Below, piece by piece: positions 34,462 to 42,743 of a stretch of DNA of 64,000 nucleotides. Location: NCBI GenBank assembly GCA_038237625.1, contig JBBRYM010000008.1, positions 62,001 to 126,000 on the forward strand. Direction: 5' to 3'. The notes beneath the pieces were generated by a model. That model was not told where the DNA came from. It searched no databases and saw only the letters and a list, made by a program, of their open reading frames with translations. A program made the translations under genes and the position numbers. This DNA is from JAWVFM01 sp038237625. GTDB lineage: Bacteria; Actinomycetota; Thermoleophilia; Solirubrobacterales; 70-9. The stretch's first letter is position 1, and every line of letters begins with the position of its first letter.

Positions 34462-35574
34462 ATGAGCGACGGCTTCAGGCTGTTCGCCGGCTTCGCCATC
34501 GCCCTGGCTACGACCGCCGCCGCTACGCCGCTCGTCATCGCGCTGGCGCGGCGGACGGGGTTCTACGACCTTCCCGCCGGTTACAAGCAGCACGCCGCCC
34601 CGACGCCCTACCTCGGCGGAATGGCCGTCGGCCTCGGTCTGCTCGCCGGCTCCCTCGTAACGGGCGGTGGGCACTCGGCGCTATTCCCCCTGCTCGTCGT
34701 AGTCACGGCGATGCTCGCCCTCGGGACTCTCGATGACCGGGTCGGCCTGAGCCTGGGCACGCGCCTCGCGGTCGAAGTGGGCGCCGCGGTCGGCCTCTAT
34801 CTCGCGGGCCTCGGCTGGCAGGGCTTCGACAGCGATGCCGCCAACCTCGTCCTGACGGTGATCTTCGTAGTGGGCGTCGTCAACGCGTACAACCTGATGG
34901 ACAACCTCGACGGAGCCACCTCGACGGTAGCCCTGGTGGCCGCAGCAGCGATCGGCATGTACGCGTGGGCCCAGGGCGACCCCGTGCTCGGGGCGCTCGC
35001 GCTGGCGCTCGCCGGCGCCTGCGCGGGCTTCCTGCCGTACAACCTGGCGAGGCCCGCCGCGCGGATCTTCCTGGGTGACGGGGGCAGCATGGCGATCGGC
35101 GTCACGCTCGCGGCGCTGATGATGTCCCTTCCTGGAACGGCCGGCTTCGGCTGGGGTCTCACTCCGGTGGTCCTGGTGCTCGTCGGTTTGCCGGCCTTCG
35201 ACACGGCGCTCGTGATCGTCTCGCGGCTTCGTCGGGGCATGAACGTCTGGAGCGGCGGGCGCGACCATCTCACCCACCGCCTTTTGCTCAGGCTTGACTC
35301 ACCGCGCGGCGTCGCGGTCGCGCTCGCCCTGGGCCAGGCGAGCCTGTCGGCGCTCGCGCTCGGGATCCGAGATCTCCCACCGCAGGCAGAGGTCGCGGGG
35401 GTGGCCATGCTGCTGGGCTTGAGCCTCACGGCCATCGCGTTCCTCGAGGCCCCCGAGTGGCTCTCGCCGGCGCTCGGCGCACCGCGCTGGGAGGGCATGC
35501 TGCCCGAAGAGGCCATGCTGCCCGAGGAGCCGCGCATGGAGAGCTCGCTCCTGCCCGAGGAATCCCTGGCCTAG
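34462..35574 (+). CDS. WecA/MraY-like undecaprenyl-phosphate sugar-1-P transferase
   Basis: 370 residues with about ten transmembrane helices. Family motifs: KQHAAPTPYLGGMAV, LDDRVGLSLGTRL, NAYNLMDNLDGATS (catalytic Asp cluster), IFLGDGGSMAIG, and DHLTHRLLLR on the cytosolic loop. Such enzymes attach the first sugar phosphate to undecaprenyl phosphate and start O-antigen, teichoic or arabinogalactan-type polymers; WecA-type fits better than MraY from context. The C-terminus has a short repeat (LPEEAMLPEE). Confidence 0.9.
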   Translation: MSDGFRLFAGFAIALATTAAATPLVIALARRTGFYDLPAGYKQHAAPTPYLGGMAVGLGLLAGSLVTGGGHSALFPLLVVVTAMLALGTLDDRVGLSLGTRLAVEVGAAVGLYLAGLGWQGFDSDAANLVLTVIFVVGVVNAYNLMDNLDGATSTVALVAAAAIGMYAWAQGDPVLGALALALAGACAGFLPYNLARPAARIFLGDGGSMAIGVTLAALMMSLPGTAGFGWGLTPVVLVLVGLPAFDTALVIVSRLRRGMNVWSGGRDHLTHRLLLRLDSPRGVAVALALGQASLSALALGIRDLPPQAEVAGVAMLLGLSLTAIAFLEAPEWLSPALGAPRWEGMLPEEAMLPEEPRMESSLLPEESLA

Positions 35575-35654
35575 AGGCCAAGGGCCTTTCCCGCGGGCCC
35601 CGGGGCTGTGTGGCCGGCCCTGAGTTGTGAGGCTGGCCTGGGAGGGGCTTCGAC

Positions 35655-35807
35655 ATGCGAGCTTCTCGGTTGTCAGACATCTCTACGTACAACCGAGAGG
35701 CGCCTTTCGCGGCGCCGCCACGCGCCAAGCGCTACCGGCACGAGAAGGCTGCGCCGGGTCGAGCCGCAAAAGCGCCCGGCTCGCTGGAGCCCTGGGCGCG
35801 AAGCTGA
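35655..35807 (+). CDS. Possible 50-codon basic peptide in an intergenic gap
   Basis: Between the WecA-like gene and the LAFTG protein lies about 240 bp without an obvious gene. An ATG at 35655 after GGAGGGG (plus 35641) opens 50 codons, starting MRASRLSDIS, rich in Arg and Ala. There is no homology I can name, and it may be chance. Otherwise I see nothing in this gap. Confidence 0.2.
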   Translation: MRASRLSDISTYNREAPFAAPPRAKRYRHEKAAPGRAAKAPGSLEPWARS

Positions 35808-35811
35808 GCGG

Positions 35812-36117
35812 CTAAGCGGAGGTGGGGAGGTGCTCGCGGCGTCGCAGCGCGAGCGCCACGCAGACAAGCAGCGACCCGATCATCACCAGCGGCAACAGGT
35901 TGAGGCCGGTGAAGGCAAGCTGACCGGCGTTACCGGTCGGCCCCGCTACCGGAGCGAGGGGCTTATGTCCCCCGCCCCCAGTGGGCTGGGCCGGGACGTA
36001 CTGGTCGACCTGCGAGTTGGGTGCGCCCACGTTGACCTGCTGGGCGCTGGAAACGGCTGCAACCGCTGCCACCGCAAGCACTGCCACGAAGAACGTTCCC
36101 GTGAAGCGACGAATCAT
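35812..36117 (-). CDS. Small LAFTG-type cell-wall-anchored protein
   Basis: 101 residues. N-terminal signal (MIRRFTGTFFVAVLAVAAVA), a Gly/Pro/Gln linker (QYVPAQPTGGGGHKP), then the sorting signal GQLAFTGLNLLPLVMIGSLL with LAFTG, a hydrophobic stretch and a basic tail (RRREHLP). This LAxTG form is read by class E sortases in actinobacteria. The protein has almost no folded domain, so it may be a short stalk or spacer. It lies between the initiating transferase and the polymerase of the polysaccharide locus. Confidence 0.75.
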   Translation of the reverse strand: MIRRFTGTFFVAVLAVAAVAAVSSAQQVNVGAPNSQVDQYVPAQPTGGGGHKPLAPVAGPTGNAGQLAFTGLNLLPLVMIGSLLVCVALALRRREHLPTSA

Positions 36118-36137
36118 CAGCGAGTAGGTTACTGCGA

Positions 36138-38105
36138 GTGACGGCACTTCGCAGGTGGGAGTTGCTCGAGGACCGGGCGGATCTGGCCGCTTGGGCCGTT
36201 CCGGTCGTCCTGATCGTCTATCTGGCGCTCTCGAGCGGCGGCTATGACCCGCTCGCGCGTGACGAGGTCGGCGTCGCCGTCTGGTGGCTCGTCTTGATCG
36301 GCACGGCGCTCAATGTCCTGCCCGTCGCAGGAGGGAGCCGGGCGGGACGGCTAATGCTCGTCCTCGCCATCGGCTTCGCCGCCTGGACGGCGCTCGCGAT
36401 GATCTGGACGGAGAGCGAGGAGCGCACCGCCATCGAGCTGGCCCGGGTCAGCACCTACCTCGCCGTGTTCACGCTGGCACTCGCGGCTCAGGGGGCCGGG
36501 CGCTGGCGCCACGTCCTGAACGGAGTTACGGCCGGCCTGGTCCTCGTGTGCGGGCTCGCCGTGCTCTCGCGAATGGAGCCCTCCTGGTTTCCGAAGCAAA
36601 TCGCCGGTCGCTACCTCACCGGGATCCACATCGAGAGCCGGCTCGCCTACCCGATCGACTACCCGAGTGGCCTCGGCACGTTCGCGGCGATCGGCCTGCC
36701 GCTGGTGCTCGCGGGGACCGCCTCGGCGCGTTCGATCGCCGGCCGTGCGCTGTCCGGCGCGGCGATCCCACTCGTCGCGCTGACCCTCTGGCTGTCGACC
36801 TCGAGTCTCTCCGTACTGGTCGCCGGCGTCGGGCTTGCGGCCTTCTTCCTGCTGGCCCCGGACCGCCTGCCGAAGCTCGCCAGCGCCGCGGTAGCCGCGG
36901 GCGGCTCGGCCATCCTCTTCGCCGCCGTGCAGCAGCGCCACGCCCTGGACCAGGGGCTGCACACGCCGGCGGCCCAGGATCAGGGCCACGCGTTGCTCGC
37001 GATCACCCTCGGGGTATGCGCCGGCGTCGGCCTCGTCCAGGCGGCGATCAGCTACTGGGCACGCAACGCGCAGCGCCCCGGCTGGCTTCGGATCTCCCGG
37101 CGTCACGCCGTGATCGCCACGCTCAGCGTAGTGGCGGTAGGGATCTCCATCGGGGTCGCGGCCGGCGCGCCGGGCAAGCTCCAGGGCAGGTGGGAGGACC
37201 TGAAGAGTCGCGGGGCGGGCGTCGATCCGGCGCAGGCGTCGCGAGGCAGTCAGATCCTCGACTTCAGCGGCAGCGGGCGCTACGACTTCTGGAGCGCGGC
37301 GGTCGACGCCAACGCCACGAGCCCAGCGCTCGGGATCGGGCCCGGCACATTCGAGTTCTGGTGGGCGCGAAACGGCTCGTACGTCGGCTACGTCCGCGAC
37401 GCCCACTCGCTCTACCTCGAGACCCTCGGCGAGCTCGGGATCGTCGGGTTCGCCCTCATCGTCGCTCTCTCGGGTGGAATCCTCGTGATCGGCGCGCGGC
37501 GAGCGCTCCGGGCCCCTCCGGAGCTTCGCCTTGGCATCGCCGCCGCGACCGCTGGCTGCGCGGCGTTCATGGCGGGCGCGCTGGTCGACTGGATGTGGGA
37601 GCTGGGGGTCATCCCCGTGGTCTTCTTCGCCCTGGCGGCGATCGCCTGCGCGGGCGGTGCGCCCGCGCCACAGTCCCTGCCCGGCCGCCAGCCCAGGGAC
37701 CCCCGGTGGCGCCGCCCGGGGTGGATCGCAATCTGCGTGCTCTCCGTCGCCGGGCTCACCGCGATCGCCCAGCCCCTCTGGGGCGCCGTCCAGCTCCAGC
37801 AAAGCTACGACGCGGCGGCAGAGCGGAGGCTCGGCGACGCTCTCGACGACGCCCGAGCCGCCGCCTCGGCGCAGCCCTATGCGGCGACGCCGCTAATCCA
37901 GGAGGCAACACTGCTGGGGCGCCTCGGCGAGCAGAGGGCGGCGGTGAACGCCGCGCGAGGCGCAACCGAGCGCGAGCCGACCGACTGGCGAACCTGGCTG
38001 GCCCTCTACCGAACTGAGTCCGCGCTCGGGGAGCGGGGAAAGGCCACCGCCGCGCGTCGCCGGGCCGAGGGCCTGAGCGCGCACGCCCAAGTCACTATCC
38101 ATTGA
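36138..38105 (+). CDS. O-antigen ligase/Wzy-like polymerase with C-terminal repeats
   Basis: 655 residues, at least ten transmembrane helices over residues 10-490. The Wzy_C/ligase pattern is the periplasmic loop RYDFWSAAVDANATSPALGI-GPGTFEFWW followed by RDAHSLYLETLGELGIVGF. The C-terminal 130 residues are TPR-like helices (AAERRLGDALDDARAAASAQ). Such proteins polymerise or ligate lipid-linked glycans outside the membrane. GTG 36138 is 20 bp from the divergent LAFTG gene. Confidence 0.85.
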   Translation: MTALRRWELLEDRADLAAWAVPVVLIVYLALSSGGYDPLARDEVGVAVWWLVLIGTALNVLPVAGGSRAGRLMLVLAIGFAAWTALAMIWTESEERTAIELARVSTYLAVFTLALAAQGAGRWRHVLNGVTAGLVLVCGLAVLSRMEPSWFPKQIAGRYLTGIHIESRLAYPIDYPSGLGTFAAIGLPLVLAGTASARSIAGRALSGAAIPLVALTLWLSTSSLSVLVAGVGLAAFFLLAPDRLPKLASAAVAAGGSAILFAAVQQRHALDQGLHTPAAQDQGHALLAITLGVCAGVGLVQAAISYWARNAQRPGWLRISRRHAVIATLSVVAVGISIGVAAGAPGKLQGRWEDLKSRGAGVDPAQASRGSQILDFSGSGRYDFWSAAVDANATSPALGIGPGTFEFWWARNGSYVGYVRDAHSLYLETLGELGIVGFALIVALSGGILVIGARRALRAPPELRLGIAAATAGCAAFMAGALVDWMWELGVIPVVFFALAAIACAGGAPAPQSLPGRQPRDPRWRRPGWIAICVLSVAGLTAIAQPLWGAVQLQQSYDAAAERRLGDALDDARAAASAQPYAATPLIQEATLLGRLGEQRAAVNAARGATEREPTDWRTWLALYRTESALGERGKATAARRRAEGLSAHAQVTIH

Positions 38106-38172
38106 GCCGGCAGCCCTCGCCGCCAGCCGGCGTGACCATGCGCGCGCAAAGGTCGAGTAGAGTCGCCGCGCG

Positions 38173-38451
38173 ATGAGTGGGCAGGGCTCGAGCGTGCTCG
38201 TGACCGGTGGCGCCGGCTTCATCGGATCGCACCTGGCTGAGCGCCTTCGCCGCGACGGGCACCGGGTGCGGGTGCTCGACAACTTCGCAACGGGAAAACG
38301 CGAGAACCTGGCGCAGGGGCCTCGGAGGGCGGCCGTGAAGGCGCCAATTTGCGGCTTGCACGCGCCAGCGCGTGCATATACAGTTGTACCAGTCCCGCAC
38401 TACCGGCTGCGGGGGTTGGGAAGAGAACCGGGGGTTCCTTGCGGCACCTGA
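38173..38451 (+). pseudogene. Truncated NAD-dependent epimerase (5' fragment)
   Basis: The first about 47 residues are a clear SDR start: VLVTGGAGFIGSHLAERLRR then VRVLDNFATGKRENLA. After that the reading frame has no homology and stops at 38451. The next gene begins with the same fold (LITGGAGFIGSHLADKL). The fragment looks like what remained after a full copy was inserted or deleted at this position. An inverted repeat (38357-38376) lies within the non-homologous part. Confidence 0.7.
38357..38376. repeat. Perfect 8-bp inverted repeat, TGCACGCG / CGCGTGCA
   Basis: The arms are separated by CCAG. It lies between the truncated and complete epimerase genes, followed by an AT-richer stretch (ATATACAGTTGTACC). 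It may terminate the truncated transcript or be an operator for the complete gene. Unproven. Confidence 0.4.
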
Positions 38452-39425
38452 TCACCGGGGGCGCGGGCTTCATCGGCTCGCACCTCGCAGACAAGTTGGT
38501 GGAGCGCGGCGACGAGGTGACGATCGTCGACGACCTCAGCACGGGTCGCCTTCAGAACGTAGAGCACCTTCTGGGCGGCGGGCAGGTGCGGCTGATCACG
38601 GAATCGGTGCTCGACGCGGGCCTCGTGAACGAGTTGATGGCCGGCGCGGACACCTGCTTTCACCTGGCCTCGTCGGTGGGCGTCAAGCTGATCGTCGAGG
38701 AGCCGCTCGACTCGCTCCTTCGCAACGTCAGGGGCCTGGACACGGTGATGGCGGCGGCGGCTCGCTTTCGCACCCGTTTGCTGTTCACGTCGACGTCCGA
38801 GATCTACGGCAAGACCGACGGCGTGGCGCTTCGCGAGCGCGACGACCGGATCGTCGGCTCGCCGACCACCTCGCGGTGGTCGTATGCGACCGCGAAGGTC
38901 TTCGGGGAGATCCTGGCCTACGGCTACACCCGTGAGCACGGGGCGAGGATGACCGTGGTGCGCCTGTTCAACACGGTCGGCCCGCGACAGTCGAGCATGT
39001 ACGGCATGGTGCTCCCGCGGTTCGTGTACCAAGCGCTTCGAGGTGAGGACCTGACCGTCTACGGCAACGGCGCCCAGTCGCGCTGCTTCACACACGTCGA
39101 CGACAGCTTGGACGCCATCGTTCGCCTGATCGAGACGGACGCCTCGGTCGGCAACGTCTACAACGTCGGCTCGAGCGTGCCGATCACGGTCATCGAGCTG
39201 GCACGGCGCGTCCTCGAGCGCACCGGGTCGAGGTCGGCGCTGCGGCTGATCCCCTACGAGGAGGCATACGGCGACGGCTTCGAGGAGCTCGGCAGCCGCC
39301 GGCCCGATTGCTCGGAGCTCGAGCGGCTGATCGGCTGGCGGCCGACGCGCAGCGTCGACGACGCGATCGACGACGCGATCGCGCATGAACGCGAGGCGGC
39401 GACGAGGCTGCGCGCGGTCGCCTGA
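38439..39425 (+). CDS. NAD-dependent epimerase/dehydratase (SDR)
   Basis: 328 residues. Extended SDR: Rossmann GGAGFIGSHLAD at the N-terminus, STSEIYG, catalytic Tyr/Lys as SYATAKVFGEILAYG, VRLFNTVGPRQ, and the C-terminal FTHVDDSLDAI. It is closest in look to UDP-glucuronate decarboxylases or UDP-glucose epimerases, making a nucleotide sugar for the locus. TTG 38439 is used because the fold begins immediately after it and no ATG precedes it in a plausible position. Preceded by a truncated copy. Confidence 0.85.
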   Translation: MRHLITGGAGFIGSHLADKLVERGDEVTIVDDLSTGRLQNVEHLLGGGQVRLITESVLDAGLVNELMAGADTCFHLASSVGVKLIVEEPLDSLLRNVRGLDTVMAAAARFRTRLLFTSTSEIYGKTDGVALRERDDRIVGSPTTSRWSYATAKVFGEILAYGYTREHGARMTVVRLFNTVGPRQSSMYGMVLPRFVYQALRGEDLTVYGNGAQSRCFTHVDDSLDAIVRLIETDASVGNVYNVGSSVPITVIELARRVLERTGSRSALRLIPYEEAYGDGFEELGSRRPDCSELERLIGWRPTRSVDDAIDDAIAHEREAATRLRAVA

Positions 39426-39428
39426 CGC

Positions 39429-40658
39429 GTGAGCCGCGTCAGGGTCCTCCGAGTCATCGCCAGGCTCAACCTGGGCGGGCCCGCCCAGCAGGCGGCGCTC
39501 TTGAGCGGGCGCCGGCTGGATCCCGAGCGGTACGAGACGCTCCTCGTGCACGGCTCGCTGCCGGCCGGCGAGGAGTCGATGGCCGACCTCGCCGAGAGGG
39601 AGGGCGCCCGGCTCGAGTTCGTCAGCAGCCTCGTTCAGCCGCCGCGGCCCCACCTCGATGCCGCCGCCCTGGCTCACCTCGTCGCGACCGCCCGGCGCTT
39701 CCGTCCACACGTCGTCCACACCCATACCGCGAAGGCGGGCTTCATCGGGCGGCTCGGAGCCCTGGCGGCGCTCCGACCTCGCCCGGCGATCGTCCACACC
39801 TACCACGGCCACGTCCTCGAGGGCTACTTCGGGGCGCTGAGGAACCGGGCCTATCGCGCGCTCGAGGCGCGGCTCGCGCGCTCGAGCGACTGCCTGATCG
39901 GGGTGAGCGAGGCAACGGTCGACGATCTCGTGCGACTGGGCGTCGCGGGTCGGGATCGCTTCCGGGTGATTCGGCTGGGCTTGGACCTCGAGCCGTTCGC
40001 CACCGTCGAGGAGAGCGCCGGTCGGAGGCTTCGCCAAGAGCTCAGGATCGCCGACGGGACGGTCGTCCTCTCCTTCGTCGGGCGGCTGGCCCCGATCAAG
40101 CGCGTGGACGTCCTGCTTCGCGGCGTCGCCCTCGCGGCAAGGGAGGCGCCGCTTCGACTGCTCATCGCCGGCGACGGGGAGCTTCGGCCTCGGCTGGAGG
40201 AGCTCAGCCGCGAGCTTGGAATTGCGGACGCGGTGAGCTTCCTGGGCTATCGTCGCGACCTGCCCGCGATCGCGTCAGCCGCCGACCTGGCCGTCCTCAG
40301 CTCCGACAACGAAGGTACGCCGGTGTCGCTGATCGAGGCCGCCGCCGCGGGACGGCCCGCGGCGGCGGCACGGGTCGGCGGGGTGGCCGAGGTGGTGACG
40401 CCAGAAACCGGCATCCTGTTCGGGGCTGAGGATCACCAGGCGCTCGCAGCGGCGATCCGGAGGCTGGCCGGCGATGCGGAGCTTCGTGGGCGGCTTGGCG
40501 AGCGCGCCCGCGAGCGCGCCCTAAAGCGCTACGCGATCTCGAGGCTCGTCGGCGATGTCCAGGCGCTCTACGAGGAGCTCCTCCAGCGCCGGGGCGGCCG
40601 CGAGGGTCGGCTCGTGAACAGGACGGCGGCCCATGCCGCCCGGGACACATCCCCCTGA
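39429..40658 (+). CDS. Family 4 glycosyltransferase
   Basis: 409 residues, GT-B fold. N-terminal VLRVIARLNLGGPAQQAALL, the acceptor domain HTHTAKAGFIGRLGALAALR, the linker LSFVGRLAPIKRVDVLLRGV, and the donor site SSDNEGTPVSLIEAAAAG with EX7E. The start is GTG, four bases after the epimerase stop, and its stop overlaps the next ATG (TGATG), so the three are probably one transcript. Confidence 0.9.
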   Translation: MSRVRVLRVIARLNLGGPAQQAALLSGRRLDPERYETLLVHGSLPAGEESMADLAEREGARLEFVSSLVQPPRPHLDAAALAHLVATARRFRPHVVHTHTAKAGFIGRLGALAALRPRPAIVHTYHGHVLEGYFGALRNRAYRALEARLARSSDCLIGVSEATVDDLVRLGVAGRDRFRVIRLGLDLEPFATVEESAGRRLRQELRIADGTVVLSFVGRLAPIKRVDVLLRGVALAAREAPLRLLIAGDGELRPRLEELSRELGIADAVSFLGYRRDLPAIASAADLAVLSSDNEGTPVSLIEAAAAGRPAAAARVGGVAEVVTPETGILFGAEDHQALAAAIRRLAGDAELRGRLGERARERALKRYAISRLVGDVQALYEELLQRRGGREGRLVNRTAAHAARDTSP

Positions 40659-40942
40659 TGCAAGGCGACGAGGCGAGGCGGGCCGCCGAGCTCGGTCGCG
40701 AGCTGGAGCCCGACATCCTTCCCAAGCAGCTTCGCGCGCTCGCGCGGGTAGCCGCGCGCCTGCGAGACCAGCGGCCGGCGCCGACGCCCGAGTTGCGCTT
40801 CCGCCTCGAGGACGCGTTCGGCGGGCGCGGCAGCATCCCCGACGACCCCCAGTCGCCTGGCTGGCGCCTTCGCGCCGCGCTCTGCCTTGCCTCAGGGCTC
40901 TCGCTGCTCCTGGCCGCCGCCCTCTGGGTCGTCGCGGGCTAG
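40658..40942 (+). CDS. Small membrane protein, possible anti-sigma partner
   Basis: 94 residues. The N-terminal helical part (LGRELEPDILPKQLRALARV then RLRDQRPAPTPELRFRL) resembles the cytosolic part of some actinobacterial anti-sigma proteins; one C-terminal transmembrane helix (LCLASGLSLLLAAALWVVAG) follows. No zinc HxxxCxxC motif. Its 3' end overlaps the convergent sigma-factor gene by 51 bp. The overlap and layout suggest a pair, but function is inferred. Confidence 0.5.
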   Translation: MQGDEARRAAELGRELEPDILPKQLRALARVAARLRDQRPAPTPELRFRLEDAFGGRGSIPDDPQSPGWRLRAALCLASGLSLLLAAALWVVAG

Positions 40943-41365
40943 GTCCAGCTGGGTGCGCAAGCGGCGCAGCCCGCGCGAGTGGACCCGGCGGACGCTCTCG
41001 GGGTCCAGCTTGAGGAGCCTCGAGATCTCGGAGGCGCCCAGTTCCCCGCCGTAGCGCAACGCGATCACAGAGCGCTCGCGGCGCCCGAGGGAATCGAGCG
41101 CCGCGGCGAGGTCGGCGGGAACGCCCGGATCGTCGGCGCCGGAGCCGGCCCGTGGGTCGCGGTCCGAGGTCAGCTCGCGCGCGATGCCGAGCAGCGAAAC
41201 CCGGGTAGACCGGCCGTTCGCTCCGAGCAGCCCCTGCTCGAGGGCACGCTCGAAGGTCGCATACGTCAGCTCCTCGGCCTCGGCTCGGCAGCCGTGCCGG
41301 TAGGCGAGGTACGCGTAGACGGCGGAGATCTGCTCCGCGTATCGATGGGCGAAGTCTTGTCTCAT
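40892..41365 (-). CDS. ECF-like RNA polymerase sigma factor
   Basis: 157 residues. Region 2 (YAEQISAVYAYLAYRHGCRA, EELTYATFERAL) and region 4 (LDSLGRRERSVIALRYGGEL, ASEISRLLKLDPESVRRVHS) are visible, with a short linker. ATG 41365 is chosen because region 2 begins soon after. The C-terminal tail, rich in Asp/Glu/Gly, is coded in the overlap with the neighbouring membrane-protein gene. It may direct expression of surface genes; no promoter evidence. Confidence 0.8.
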   Translation of the reverse strand: MRQDFAHRYAEQISAVYAYLAYRHGCRAEAEELTYATFERALEQGLLGANGRSTRVSLLGIARELTSDRDPRAGSGADDPGVPADLAAALDSLGRRERSVIALRYGGELGASEISRLLKLDPESVRRVHSRGLRRLRTQLDLARDDPEGGGQEQREP

Positions 41366-41423
41366 CTTGACCAGGCCCTCACTGGCTACCCTTTGGCGAC
41401 TGCCCGGATGACGAGACGCCGCG

Positions 41424-42734
41424 GTGAAGCCGAGCCAGGGGCCCACGATAGACGCCTCCACCGATCAACTGATCCACGACGTGCTCGCCGCGGGGCTGAC
41501 CCTGCTGCTGATCGGCTTCGGCGTTCGTGGCGTCCTTCGCCTCCTGCAGCGGAGCCGGCCCGGCCTCGCGATCGGCGTCCCGGTGGCGCTCGCCGTGGCC
41601 CTGCGGATCTTCGCCGCGGCCGGCGTCTCGCTGACGCCGCTCGCTCCCGGGCTGCGCGGCGGCGACGAGGTCCTCTTCGCGCAGCAGAGTGCAGCGATCG
41701 CGCACTCCTCGCTGGCCTCGTCGGAGTGGGCCTCCGCCCTCACCGGGAAGCTTTACGAGTTCGTGATCGCGGTCCAGGCCCGACTGCTGGACTCCCCGGA
41801 CTTCGCCCTGCGGCTCACCGAGATCGGCATCGCGGTGCTCGGCCTGGCGCTGCTGGCCACCGCCGTCTACGACCTGGTCGGGGGTCGCGCTGCCGTGATC
41901 GCAGCGTGGATGCTCGCCGCGGAGCCGAGCGGGATCTTCTTCTCGAGCCTCCTGCACAAGGAGTCGAACATGTTCCTTGCCGAGGGTCTGGTCGCCTTCG
42001 GAGGCGCCCGCATGTGGAAGCGGGGGGACCTCGCGAGCCTGCCGATCCTCGCCCTGGGCTGTCTCATCGCGGTCGCCACCCGTCCCTACGCTGGGTGGTT
42101 CCTGATCGCAGCCGCGGCGGCGATCACCCTGCACGCCGGCCTGCGAGCGACCCGCCGCGGCGAGGTCAGCTCGCTGGGGCTGATCGCGGTCGTCGTGCTC
42201 CTGGGGGCGATCTCCGCCCCGGTGGTGTGGCAGGCGTCCTCCCATCAGAACCTGGAGCAGACCGTTCAGGCATCCCAGGACTCGAACGCATCCGACAGCG
42301 CCAACCTCTCGCTCGAGAAGGTGGACTTCTCGACTCGGGGCGCGGTGATCACCAACCTGCCGGTGCGCGCCTGGGACATCACCTTCAAGCCCTACCTCTG
42401 GCAGCTCGGAAGCCCCAGCCAGCGCCTCGGCGCGATCGGGGGCCTCGTGACGCTCGTCGTCCTCGCCCTGCTGGGGAGCGCGCTGGTTCGCCGCCGCGGC
42501 GAGATCTTCGCGCGCGCCGGGCCGCTCGTTTACCTGCTGGCGTTCCTGCTCGCCGCCTACTCGCTGAGCACGGGCAACGCCGGCACCGGGTTCCGCTACC
42601 GCAGCCATCTGCTCGCCGTCGCGCTCTGCCTGCTCGCAGCGGTCCGGATCTGGCGGGCCGAGCGCGAGGTGGCCTCGGTCCCGCGAGCGTTGCCGGACGC
42701 CCTCCCGGCTGCGCGGGGCTACGCGCGAAGCTAG
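41424..42734 (+). CDS. Polytopic membrane protein, possible GT-C glycosyltransferase
   Basis: 436 residues with about ten transmembrane helices. An acidic residue pair in the first extracytoplasmic loop (GLRGGDEVLFAQQSAAI) and a conserved helix layout are reminiscent of GT-C enzymes (ArnT/PMT-like), which use lipid-linked sugars outside the membrane. HKESNMFLAEGL and YRSHLLAVALCLLAA are notable. No stronger assignment. It is divergent from the sigma factor and precedes the nucleotidyltransferase by nine bp. Confidence 0.6.
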   Translation: MKPSQGPTIDASTDQLIHDVLAAGLTLLLIGFGVRGVLRLLQRSRPGLAIGVPVALAVALRIFAAAGVSLTPLAPGLRGGDEVLFAQQSAAIAHSSLASSEWASALTGKLYEFVIAVQARLLDSPDFALRLTEIGIAVLGLALLATAVYDLVGGRAAVIAAWMLAAEPSGIFFSSLLHKESNMFLAEGLVAFGGARMWKRGDLASLPILALGCLIAVATRPYAGWFLIAAAAAITLHAGLRATRRGEVSSLGLIAVVVLLGAISAPVVWQASSHQNLEQTVQASQDSNASDSANLSLEKVDFSTRGAVITNLPVRAWDITFKPYLWQLGSPSQRLGAIGGLVTLVVLALLGSALVRRRGEIFARAGPLVYLLAFLLAAYSLSTGNAGTGFRYRSHLLAVALCLLAAVRIWRAEREVASVPRALPDALPAARGYARS

Positions 42735-42743
42735 GGGTCCAAG

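Noticed and set aside
38400..40037. Long minus-strand frame opposite the epimerase and glycosyltransferase
   Set aside because: It lies antisense to two clearly recognised genes and has no family features.
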